The notes: a model not told the origin generated them from the sequence alone. A stretch of DNA of 7,163 bases from a bacterium (GCA_028819945.1 JAPPKQ010000349.1:1-7163), one strand, 5' to 3'; shown: positions 1-7,163, numbered from the stretch's first letter. A program made the numbers and translations.

Positions 1-2
1 TC

Positions 3-1535
3 CTCGCCCTGATGGCCGCCGTGGCGGCTCTGGCGGTCGCCGACTGGGTGGGGCGGGCCGACGCTGACGACCCGCCCCCGGCCGTTCCCGCCGGCACCCG
101 CTCGGGCTACTCCGCCGCCGGCGGCGAGACCTGGTTCTGCGTCGGCGGCGTGGGCGGCGCCGGCGGATCGCTCCAGCAGGTGAGCATCCTGAACACCTCC
201 GGGAGCGAACTCCGGGGCACGGTCCGCCTGTTCCCGGCGGTGCCGCTGGGCGGCCGGTCCCAGCCCTGGCCCGCGGCTCTAGTCGAACTCGTCGTGGCGC
301 CGTACGACCGACTCGACATGGACCCGACGGCCACGGTCATGCAACTGTCGCCGGAACTGGCGAGTTTCCCGGAGGTGTTCGTGGCCGCCGAGGTGCGTCT
401 GGACCGGGCCGGCGGCGTCGTGGCGCAGGACGTCGCGGTGGCGGGAGCCGCCGATGCGGGGGCGTGCCTGACCGCCGCGTCGCCGGAGTGGCACTTCGCC
501 GCGGCCAGCACGCGGCGCGATGTCCAGGCGCGGTTGTCGCTGTTGAACCCGTTCTCCGACGACGCGGTCGCCGACATCGGCTTCGCCACCGACGACGGCC
601 GCCGCGATCCGGTGACCTATCAGGGTGTCGTGGTGCCTGCCGGCACGCTGCTGATCCTCGACCTCGGCAGCGAGGTGACCCGGCGGCAGCAGGTCGCGTT
701 CTCCGTGGTGGCCCGCAGTGGCAACCTGCTGGCGTCGGTTCTGCAGACGTTCAACGGCGACCTGGGCCTCTTCGGGGTGTCCCTGCGCGCCGGTTCGCCA
801 CGTCCCCGGGAGCAGTGGCTCTTCCCGCTGGGGGTGGCGGGAGCCGAAACCGGGGCGGCCAATTCGTTCGTGGTGTACAACCCCGATGCCGCCGAGGCGA
901 GGGTCGACGTGGCGGTTGAACTCGACGCAGCGCTGCAGGCTCGGGGTGTGCCGCCGTTCGAACTCACCGTTCCGCCCGGCCAGCGCGTCGAGGTCACTTT
1001 CTTCCCACCGCCCGCCGGGCAGGCACACCCCGTCTCCGGGGTTGACGTGGCGGCGGCCACGAGCCGCGTCCCGCCCAGCGAGAGGTACTGGGTGAGCGTT
1101 CGCTCCTTCAACGGTGTGGCCGTGGTGGCGGAGCGGCTGCGCACCGTCGAAGCGGGAGCGCAGGGCGAGGTCTCGATCCTCCCGGGTCGGGCCGTGGGCG
1201 CGCGGCGCGGCGTGTTCATGCTTGGAGGCGCCGGGAGCGGCCGGCATGCGGTGTCCATCGTGAACCCCTCCCTGGAGACGATCAGCCGGCTGTCCCTGGA
1301 GGCGCTCACCGGCAGCGGCTGGGTGGCGCTGCCCGGATTCGGCGACGTGGAGATCCGGCCCCGCCAGAGGCTGCTGCTGGATCTCTCGAACAGCCTGCCG
1401 CCGGGAGCGTCCGCGCTGCGATTCAGCGCCACCGAGCCGCTCGTGGCATCCCACGCTCGCCCCGGAGGGGCCGGAGCACTCGGAGCGGTGCCCGAATCGG
1501 AGTCCGTTTCCGAGCTCGAGCAGCTGCTCTTCTAG
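3..1535 (+). CDS. DUF5719-like secreted/anchored protein with four repeated beta modules (5' partial)
   Basis: Probable extracytoplasmic protein of unknown function resembling the actinobacterial DUF5719 group; the family call is from memory of its look and is moderately sure. The frame is open to the left edge. The first Met is at 12, but the codons before it (Leu-Ala-Leu) continue a hydrophobic stretch, so the window probably cuts into a signal peptide or signal anchor and the true start lies further left. Numbering from that Met, residues 1-10 are hydrophobic, 14-30 are a Pro/Asp-rich linker, and the rest contains four similar modules. Each has an aromatic-led strand, a V/L-S-x-L/V-x-N core (Asn61, 179, 290, 418), a Pro-turn followed by a hydrophobic strand (about 96, 208, 320, 449), and a final strand before the next copy. 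Only two cysteines are present, Cys43 and Cys152, which would suit a single disulfide outside the cell. No catalytic motif is visible. The tail is acidic and ends at TAG 1533-1535. Confidence 0.72.
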   Translation, partial: LALMAAVAALAVADWVGRADADDPPPAVPAGTRSGYSAAGGETWFCVGGVGGAGGSLQQVSILNTSGSELRGTVRLFPAVPLGGRSQPWPAALVELVVAPYDRLDMDPTATVMQLSPELASFPEVFVAAEVRLDRAGGVVAQDVAVAGAADAGACLTAASPEWHFAAASTRRDVQARLSLLNPFSDDAVADIGFATDDGRRDPVTYQGVVVPAGTLLILDLGSEVTRRQQVAFSVVARSGNLLASVLQTFNGDLGLFGVSLRAGSPRPREQWLFPLGVAGAETGAANSFVVYNPDAAEARVDVAVELDAALQARGVPPFELTVPPGQRVEVTFFPPPAGQAHPVSGVDVAAATSRVPPSERYWVSVRSFNGVAVVAERLRTVEAGAQGEVSILPGRAVGARRGVFMLGGAGSGRHAVSIVNPSLETISRLSLEALTGSGWVALPGFGDVEIRPRQRLLLDLSNSLPPGASALRFSATEPLVASHARPGGAGALGAVPESESVSELEQLLF

Positions 1536-1577
1536 GCCGCTCGGCTCCAGCGGCCCGGTTCGCCCGGCTCGGCCGCT
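1535..1577 (+). terminator. Possible weak terminator / alternative hairpins after the DUF5719-like gene
   Basis: The sequence GGCCGCT (1535-1541) can pair with AGCGGCC (1549-1555) to form a 7-bp stem with a 7-nt loop that starts on the last base of the stop codon. A second GGCCGCT at 1571-1577 can pair with the same AGCGGCC arm, so two mutually exclusive hairpins are possible. A short T-run (1586-1589) follows the second arm after 8 nt, which is too short and too far away for a canonical intrinsic terminator. The position directly after a stop codon supports a termination or mRNA-end role, but GC-rich DNA makes chance stems common. Confidence 0.28.
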
Positions 1578-1647
1578 GTGACTAGTTTTCGCAGTTGGGC
1601 GCCCCTCGTCCCCGGCCCAGGGACGCCCTGTCGCGCTCGATCGCACC

Positions 1648-1653
1648 GGAAGG
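1648..1653 (+). promoter_or_regulatory. Ribosome binding site GGAAGG that decides the oxidoreductase start
   Basis: GGAAGG lies 7 nt before the ATG at 1661 and is the only good Shine-Dalgarno-like sequence near a candidate start. An upstream in-frame TTG at 1595 would add 22 residues, Arg/Pro-rich and unlike the family N-terminus, so the ATG is preferred. Confidence 0.6.
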
Positions 1654-1660
1654 CAGGCCA

Positions 1661-3685
1661 ATGACCGCGTATCCCAAACTCTTCAGCGAATGGCAGGTCC
1701 GGCACACGACCGTCCCCAACCGTGTCGTCTTCGCGCCCACGTGCCCCACGTGGGTGGCCGACCCGCTCGAGGGAATCTTCACCGATCAGGCGGTGGCCTA
1801 CTATGAGGAGCGTGCCCGCTCGGGGCTCGGCATGATCATCATCGGCGGGACGATCATCCACAAGGAGGCGCTGTACTCCGAGTTGAACTTCCCGGGTCTT
1901 TGGACCGACGACCAGATCGAGGGTCTCGCCCGGGTGGCCGAGGCCGTCCAGCGTCACGGCACCCGGCTCGTGACCCAGTTGCTGCACCCCGGCCTGCGGG
2001 CCATGAACGTCATCAACAAGGATCCCGCCTTCGACCACGACGCCGAGTGGTGGCACGTGGCGCCCAGCCAGGTGCCGCCGGGCGAGTATCCCAACGCCCC
2101 CATGCCCAAGGAGATCGAGGAGCACGAGATCGCCGAGATGATCGAGGCCTACGGCAGCGCGGCGCGGCGGGCGTTCGAGGCCGGGCTGGACGGCGTGGAG
2201 TTCCACATGGCGCACGGCTACCTGCCCTGGCAGTTCCTCTCGCCGCTCTACAACCACCGCACCGACGGCTGGGGCGGCTCCTACGAGAACCGCCTGCGCT
2301 TCTCGCTGGAGGCTCTCGCCGGCATCCGGGCGGCCGCAGGTGACGACAAGATCGTGGGCTACCGCATCAACTCCGCCTCGTTCTGGCCCGGCGACCTGGA
2401 GATGGACGACGTCAAGCGGATCGTGGTGGACCTCGACGAGCGCGCCGACGTCGACTACGTGAACATCTCCGCGGGCGTCCACCACTCGTTCATCCACACC
2501 CCGATGACCTACGAGCCCGGCTGGGAGCGCGGCTACACCAAGGCCGTCAAGGAGGTCACGAACACGCCGGTCCTGCTCGTGGGGCGCATCACCCACCCCG
2601 GTATCGCCGAGGAGATCCTCGAAGCCGACGAGGCCGACGCCATCCTCCTGGCCCGCCAGCTGTTCGCCGACGAGCACTGGGTGCAGAAGGTCCGGGAGGG
2701 GCGCGAGGACGACATCCGTCGCTGCGTGGCCGCCAACTACTGCTGGCGCAGCGTCATCACCGGCGGGCGCGTGCAGTGCGTCTACAACCCCGTCGTGGGC
2801 CGGGAGCGCCAGTGGGGCGAGGGCAGCCTGACCGCGGTCCCCGCGGCAAAGAAGGCCCTGGTCATCGGTGGGGGACCCGCCGGCCTGGAGTACGCCCGCA
2901 TCGCCGCCGCCCGCGGTCACGACGTGGTCGTGGTGGAGCGGGAGGCCGAGACCGGCGGGCACGTGCGCTGGCACGCCGCCCTGCCCAAGCGCTCCGAGTA
3001 CGGGCAGATCGCGGTGTGGCTGGCCGCCCAGGCCGCCGGAAACGGCGCCGTCATCCGGACCGGCGAGAACGTGGACGAGGACAACCTCGACGCGCTGCTG
3101 GCGGCAGAGCAGCCGGATCACGTGGTCGTGGCAACCGGTTCGCACTACCGGCGGGACGGGTGGCAGGGCCAGACGGCCTCGCCGCTACCGGGCTGGGAGA
3201 CCGGGAACTGCGTGAGCTGGGTGGATGTGGCCACCGGTGCCGTCGAGCCGTCGGGTTCTGTGATCGTGATCGACGACCTCCAGGACGCCATGGCGCCGCT
3301 CACGGCGGTCAAGGTGGCCAACGCCGGCTGCGACACGAAGCTCGTGACCCGCTGGCCGATGATCGGCATGGAGACGATCCCCGAGGTGTACTACCTGTGG
3401 GTGCGCCAGCATCTCTACGAGTCGGGGGTCGAGGTGCTGCCCGATCTCTTCGTGAAGGAGATCCGGGGCGACGCCGTGGAGCTCCTGAACGTCTACGTGA
3501 ACGAGATCACCACGACCCTGCCTGCCGACTGGATCGTGATGGCCACGGGCCGCCAGTCCGACAACGGCCTCTACCACGCGGTGCGGAGCCGCGGGATCAG
3601 CACCGAGATGATCGGCGACGCCATCGCCCCGCGCACCACCTACGAGGCCGTCTACGAGGGGCACCGCCAAGCGCGCAAGCTGTGA
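1661..3685 (+). CDS. Trimethylamine dehydrogenase / 2,4-dienoyl-CoA reductase-family flavin oxidoreductase
   Basis: A 674-residue cytoplasmic enzyme of the class with an N-terminal FMN TIM barrel, an iron-sulfur segment and a C-terminal FAD/NAD(P)-like region; its length is close to dienoyl-CoA reductase and somewhat short of TMADH. Barrel (about 1-350): an N-R-x4-P-x-C motif with Cys28 at the position of the flavin-linked cysteine of TMADH and of the redox cysteine of YqjM; Q106-L-L-H109; H182-x2-H185-G-Y187 followed by the family signature N-x-R-T-D-x2-G-G-S-x-E-N-R. Cluster segment: Cys355, Cys361 and Cys373, with Ala358 where the second ligand is normally Cys. Nucleotide region: GGGPAG at 403-408, and near the end GDAxAPR then EGHRQAR, both family signatures. 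By remembered alignment the second half resembles TMADH more than dienoyl-CoA reductase, but TMADH Tyr169 aligns with His182 and Trp355 with a Val, so trimethylamine is probably not the substrate. The substrate is unknown. No ETF or operon partner is in view, and the gene converges on the thioredoxin-like gene. Confidence 0.9.
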   Translation: MTAYPKLFSEWQVRHTTVPNRVVFAPTCPTWVADPLEGIFTDQAVAYYEERARSGLGMIIIGGTIIHKEALYSELNFPGLWTDDQIEGLARVAEAVQRHGTRLVTQLLHPGLRAMNVINKDPAFDHDAEWWHVAPSQVPPGEYPNAPMPKEIEEHEIAEMIEAYGSAARRAFEAGLDGVEFHMAHGYLPWQFLSPLYNHRTDGWGGSYENRLRFSLEALAGIRAAAGDDKIVGYRINSASFWPGDLEMDDVKRIVVDLDERADVDYVNISAGVHHSFIHTPMTYEPGWERGYTKAVKEVTNTPVLLVGRITHPGIAEEILEADEADAILLARQLFADEHWVQKVREGREDDIRRCVAANYCWRSVITGGRVQCVYNPVVGRERQWGEGSLTAVPAAKKALVIGGGPAGLEYARIAAARGHDVVVVEREAETGGHVRWHAALPKRSEYGQIAVWLAAQAAGNGAVIRTGENVDEDNLDALLAAEQPDHVVVATGSHYRRDGWQGQTASPLPGWETGNCVSWVDVATGAVEPSGSVIVIDDLQDAMAPLTAVKVANAGCDTKLVTRWPMIGMETIPEVYYLWVRQHLYESGVEVLPDLFVKEIRGDAVELLNVYVNEITTTLPADWIVMATGRQSDNGLYHAVRSRGISTEMIGDAIAPRTTYEAVYEGHRQARKL

Positions 3686-3765
3686 GCGCCCCGGTGCGTC
3701 ATTCCGGCACCCCGGTCCGTCATTCCGGCGCCCCGGTCCGTCATTCCGGCGCAGGCCGGAATCCA
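3686..3765. repeat. 21-bp tandem repeat (three copies) ending in a REP-like palindrome
   Basis: Three units, 3686-3706, 3707-3727 and 3728-3748, each end in CGTCATTCCG. Unit 1 and unit 3 differ only at 3696 (G/C), and unit 2 and unit 3 differ only at 3709 (A/G). A fourth partial copy turns into the second arm of a palindrome. The array begins on the first base after the oxidoreductase stop codon and runs past the stop of the convergent thioredoxin-like gene, so it fills the whole convergent gap. The GTCATTCCGGC...GCCGGAATCCA form resembles short dispersed repeats common in many bacterial genomes. That it is dispersed in this genome is an inference. Confidence 0.8.
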
Positions 3766-4193
3766 TCGCCGGCCAGCACCCGCCGGACCGCGGCGATGTC
3801 GGCGGCGGTCGGCGGCCCGAGGATCCAGGCCTGCACCGTCCCGTCGCGGTCGGCCACCAGCGTGAACGGCACGGCGTCCACCCCGTAGGAGTCGTGCAGT
3901 CGGCCGTGGGGGCCGGCCTCTACCTCCGCCACGTCGACGTCGGGTCCCGCCAGCGGGGCGAGCCGTTCCAGCGCCGATCCGCACGTCCGGCAGGCGCTGT
4001 CGGTGAGCACAGCAACCAGCCAGGGCGTGGCCAGGGCACCGATCCCGGCGCGGGCGAACGCCGCGCGGTCGATGCTCGAGGGGATGTCCGGTGAGGCCAG
4101 CACGCCGCGCCAGCGACCGCGCCGGCGGGAAGCCACGAGAGCCACGAGGCAGGCCACGGCCCCCAGGATCAGCGCCAGGGGGGCGGTGCGCAC
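3741..4193 (-). CDS. Membrane-anchored thioredoxin-fold protein with a CxxC motif
   Basis: A 150-residue protein starting at GTG 4193. Residues 4-21 form one hydrophobic helix followed by a basic run (SRRRGRWRG), consistent with a single N-terminal membrane anchor or uncleaved signal; by the positive-inside rule the orientation is ambiguous. Residues about 55-145 look like a compact thioredoxin fold: a hydrophobic strand, then Cys68-Arg-Thr-Cys71 at the helix start, then Val-Pro109-Phe as the expected cis-proline element opposite the active site, then a strand with a D-x-D-G-T turn. The likely role is thiol-disulfide exchange or thiol sensing at the membrane; partner and direction (oxidase, reductase) cannot be told. 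It lies 27 nt after the ftsH stop on the same strand, so the two are probably co-transcribed. No clear Shine-Dalgarno is visible. The last seven codons and the TGA stop lie within the REP-like palindrome, suggesting the original C-terminus was replaced or trimmed. Confidence 0.78.
   Translation of the reverse strand: MRTAPLALILGAVACLVALVASRRRGRWRGVLASPDIPSSIDRAAFARAGIGALATPWLVAVLTDSACRTCGSALERLAPLAGPDVDVAEVEAGPHGRLHDSYGVDAVPFTLVADRDGTVQAWILGPPTAADIAAVRRVLAGDGFRPAPE
3743..3762. terminator. REP-like hairpin between convergent genes, possible bidirectional terminator
   Basis: ATTCCGGC (3743-3750) and GCCGGAAT (3755-3762) form a perfect 8-bp stem around the 4-nt loop GCAG. It lies between two convergent genes, so it could stop or insulate transcription from both sides. 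There is no T-tract on either side, so a factor-independent terminator is not proven. The hairpin is inside the 3' end of the minus-strand gene. Confidence 0.4.
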
Positions 4194-4220
4194 CGGCGTG
4201 GAGGGTTGGCGCCGGCGGCT

Positions 4221-6158
<1,938 letters not shown>

Positions 6159-6164
6159 AGGTTC

Positions 6165-6170
6165 ATGCTA
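6165..6170 (-). promoter_or_regulatory. Candidate -10 box of ftsH (TAGCAT on the minus strand)
   Basis: Read on the minus strand, TAGCAT matches the actinobacterial TANNNT -10 pattern and ends 6 nt before the ftsH ATG, so initiation would be at or next to the start codon, giving a leaderless message. No convincing -35 hexamer is seen about 17 nt upstream. That zone is occupied by the inverted repeat at 6171-6203. Confidence 0.4.
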
Positions 6171-6203
6171 GGAGGCAGCCGGGTGATTCTGCGGGCTGCC
6201 TCC
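6171..6203. promoter_or_regulatory. Perfect 10-bp inverted repeat in the divergent ftsH/CPBP intergenic region
   Basis: GGAGGCAGCC (6171-6180) and GGCTGCCTCC (6194-6203) are exact reverse complements separated by 13 nt. The left arm touches the candidate ftsH -10 box and the element spans where its -35 should be. This suits an operator for a dimeric regulator, or a hairpin if a message crosses it. It does not match the HAIR/HspR or CIRCE consensus as I know them. The regulator is unknown. Confidence 0.5.
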
Positions 6204-6265
6204 CTGGTCGTCTCCATACCGGGGGCTGCTCGCGGCGCGTCACCGAGGTGCCGGATGCCCACGGG

Positions 6266-6271
6266 TAGGAT
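6266..6271 (+). promoter_or_regulatory. Candidate -10 box for the CPBP protease transcript (TAGGAT)
   Basis: TAGGAT fits TANNNT and lies 8 nt before a GTG at 6280 that opens a 12-codon ORF, the spacing expected for a leaderless start in actinobacteria. No strong -35 hexamer is evident. It lies 46 nt upstream of the chosen CPBP ATG. Confidence 0.35.
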
Positions 6272-6279
6272 CGCTGGCC

Positions 6280-6318
6280 GTGGTCCGTTGTTGTGCGTGT
6301 GCGACCGCGGGCCGCTGA
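6280..6318 (+). CDS. Possible leaderless Cys-rich upstream ORF (12 codons) before the CPBP protease
   Basis: GTG at 6280 opens a 12-codon frame encoding M-V-R-C-C-A-C-A-T-A-G-R and ends at TGA 6316-6318, which overlaps the ATG at 6318 by one base (TGATG). Three of the 12 codons are Cys, all TGT. A TANNNT box sits 8 nt upstream. Leaderless poly-cysteine short ORFs that regulate the following gene through ribosome stalling or coupling are known in mycobacteria; the layout here resembles them, but a 12-codon frame can arise by chance. If real it would explain the absence of a Shine-Dalgarno at the CPBP start. Its function is inferred, not shown. Confidence 0.3.
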   Translation: MVRCCACATAGR

Positions 6319-7082
6319 TGTCGCAGAGGGGCCGCCTGCGGCCGCCGCCCCGCTGGTCCGTGTCGGCGGCGATTCTGGGATGGATCGCGGCCGCTGCCAT
6401 CACCGTCGTGGTGCAGCTGGTGCTGGAGTCGCTCTGGGCGGTGCCCAGCGGGGTCGGCGCCGCTGCCGCCCGGGCGGGAGTGCAGGTCGCCGGCGGCGCC
6501 GAGCCGGACCGTCTCGATCTCAGCTACTGGCAGTTCACGCTGCTCCAGTTGCCCCTGTGGCTGACGCTCGCGGCGGTCACCTGGGCGATCGTCCGCCGCC
6601 ACGGCATCGGGCTGCGCAGCGCCCTGGGCCTCGAACAGCGCTGGTACGACGTGCCCGTCGGACTCGTGTGCGGGCTGGCGGCACAGTTCCTGATCATCCC
6701 GCTGGTGTACCTGCCGCTGAGGCCGTACATCGACAGCCAGGACATCGAGGAGCCGGCCCGCCGCATCATGGCCCTCGCCGACGACGCCACCGCCGCGGCG
6801 GTCATGGTGGCCGCCGTGGTGCTGGTGGCGCCGTTCGTCGAGGAGCTGTACTTCCGCGGCCTGCTGCTGCGGGCGCTCTGGGGACGGATGGGGCGCGTGC
6901 TCACCGTGGCGCTGTCGGCGGTGCTGTTCGGGCTGGCGCACGTGCAGATCCTCCAACTGCCGGCGCTGGTGGTCTTCGGACTCGTGGCCGGCACGCTGGT
7001 CGTCGCCACGAGACGCCTCGCCCCGGCGATGTGGGCGCACGCCGCCTTCAACGGCGTCACGGTCGTGCAGTTGCTCCGCTGA
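6318..7082 (+). CDS. CPBP-family intramembrane glutamic protease (CAAX/Abi type)
   Basis: A 254-residue polytopic membrane protein of the CPBP (Rce1-like, Abi/CAAX protease) family. Starting at ATG 6318, a short basic Arg/Pro-rich tail (1-13) leads into the first helix (about 15-36), followed by hydrophobic segments near 70-93, 111-135, 158-175, 192-208, 212-230 and 236-250. The family motifs are intact and in order: E175-E176-x3-R180 (catalytic glutamates), F204-x3-H208, and H241-x3-N245. Such proteins cleave prenylated or other substrates inside the membrane, or act as bacteriocin-immunity or scaffold proteins; the substrate cannot be told. The frame is open far upstream, antisense to ftsH, so the start is not bounded by a stop. 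In-frame GTG 6297 and ATG 6255 are alternatives, but ATG 6318 gives the usual short basic N-terminus. It is divergent from ftsH, and the next ORF starts 3 nt after its stop, suggesting an operon to the right. Confidence 0.88.
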   Translation: MSQRGRLRPPPRWSVSAAILGWIAAAAITVVVQLVLESLWAVPSGVGAAAARAGVQVAGGAEPDRLDLSYWQFTLLQLPLWLTLAAVTWAIVRRHGIGLRSALGLEQRWYDVPVGLVCGLAAQFLIIPLVYLPLRPYIDSQDIEEPARRIMALADDATAAAVMVAAVVLVAPFVEELYFRGLLLRALWGRMGRVLTVALSAVLFGLAHVQILQLPALVVFGLVAGTLVVATRRLAPAMWAHAAFNGVTVVQLLR

Positions 7083-7085
7083 CCC

Positions 7086-7163
7086 ATGAGACCGCCCGTC
7101 GACGAACCGTCCCGGCAGATGGAGGCCACTCGCCGGTCGCGACGTGACGTGGCGGTCCTGCAA
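7086..7163 (+). CDS. Start of an unidentified gene (3' partial)
   Basis: An ATG 3 nt after the CPBP stop opens 26 codons that run off the right edge without a stop. The visible residues are hydrophilic and Arg-rich (PPVDEPSRQMEATRRSRRDV), with no signal peptide and no recognisable domain. A second in-frame ATG at 7119 is an alternative start. The near-zero spacing suggests translational coupling with the CPBP gene. It is too short for a functional call, and may be an accidental open frame in GC-rich DNA. Confidence 0.45.
   Translation, partial: MRPPVDEPSRQMEATRRSRRDVAVLQ

Noticed and set aside
1559..1588. Promoter for the oxidoreductase (TTCGCC, 18 nt, TAGTTT)
   Set aside because: TAGTTT at 1583-1588 fits TANNNT, but the -35 match is poor and the T-run may instead belong to a terminator. 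Not strong enough to annotate.
1595..1660. TTG start adding 22 residues to the oxidoreductase
   Set aside because: The extra residues are Arg/Pro-rich and unlike the family. The ATG at 1661 has a GGAAGG ribosome binding site at good spacing.
1532..3145. 537-codon minus-strand frame antisense to the oxidoreductase
   Set aside because: The plus-strand frame carries complete, ordered family motifs. The antisense frame has none and reflects the lack of stops in GC-rich DNA.
3686..3765. CRISPR-like array
   Set aside because: The units are 21 bp, directly abutting, with no unique spacers between them and no cas genes in view.
3652..3984. Minus-strand frame with repeated G-M-T-D-R-G-A units
   Set aside because: The repeat in the protein is simply the 21-bp DNA repeat read in frame. 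The overlapping frame of the thioredoxin-like gene has the membrane helix, CxxC and cis-Pro pattern.

Overview
This window is about 7.2 kb of very GC-rich DNA, with G/C-dominated third codon positions, GTG starts, TANNNT-type -10 boxes and little Shine-Dalgarno sequence. A DUF5719-like secreted protein is also present. Together these point to an actinobacterium, plausibly an uncultured Acidimicrobiia-type lineage, but the taxon is inferred and not proven. The window holds five substantial or partial genes, one fragment at the right edge and two short regulatory zones. I see no tRNA, rRNA, CRISPR array, transposase or phage gene.

Layout. (1) 1-1535, plus strand: the end of a secreted or membrane-anchored protein built of four similar beta-rich modules, running off the left edge. 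(2) 1661-3685, plus: a large FMN/iron-sulfur/FAD-type oxidoreductase of the trimethylamine dehydrogenase / 2,4-dienoyl-CoA reductase family. It keeps a cysteine at the TMADH flavin-attachment position but lacks one of the four expected cluster cysteines. (3) 3686-3765: a 21-bp tandem repeat ending in a REP-like palindrome. It fills the convergent gap and supplies the stop codon and last codons of the next gene. (4) 4193-3741, minus: a small membrane-anchored thioredoxin-fold protein with a CxxC motif. (5) 6158-4221, minus: ftsH, the membrane AAA+ zinc protease, probably co-transcribed with gene 4. (6) 6159-6317: a divergent control region with a perfect 10-bp inverted repeat, a -10-like box facing each way, and a possible 12-codon cysteine-rich upstream ORF. 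(7) 6318-7082, plus: a CPBP/CAAX-type intramembrane protease. (8) From 7086, plus: the first 26 codons of an unidentified gene that runs off the right edge.

How the genes fit together. The minus-strand pair (ftsH and the thioredoxin-like protein) and the divergent CPBP protease look like a small envelope/membrane protein quality-control neighbourhood sharing one regulatory region. The oxidoreductase is an independent catabolic or redox gene convergent with it. The DUF5719-like gene belongs to whatever operon lies to the left. The points most worth following are the altered cofactor and active site of the oxidoreductase, the Cys-rich short ORF whose stop overlaps the CPBP start (TGATG), the inverted repeat at the ftsH promoter, and the repeat element that has become the 3' end of a gene. 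Nothing here amounts to an obviously new multi-gene system.
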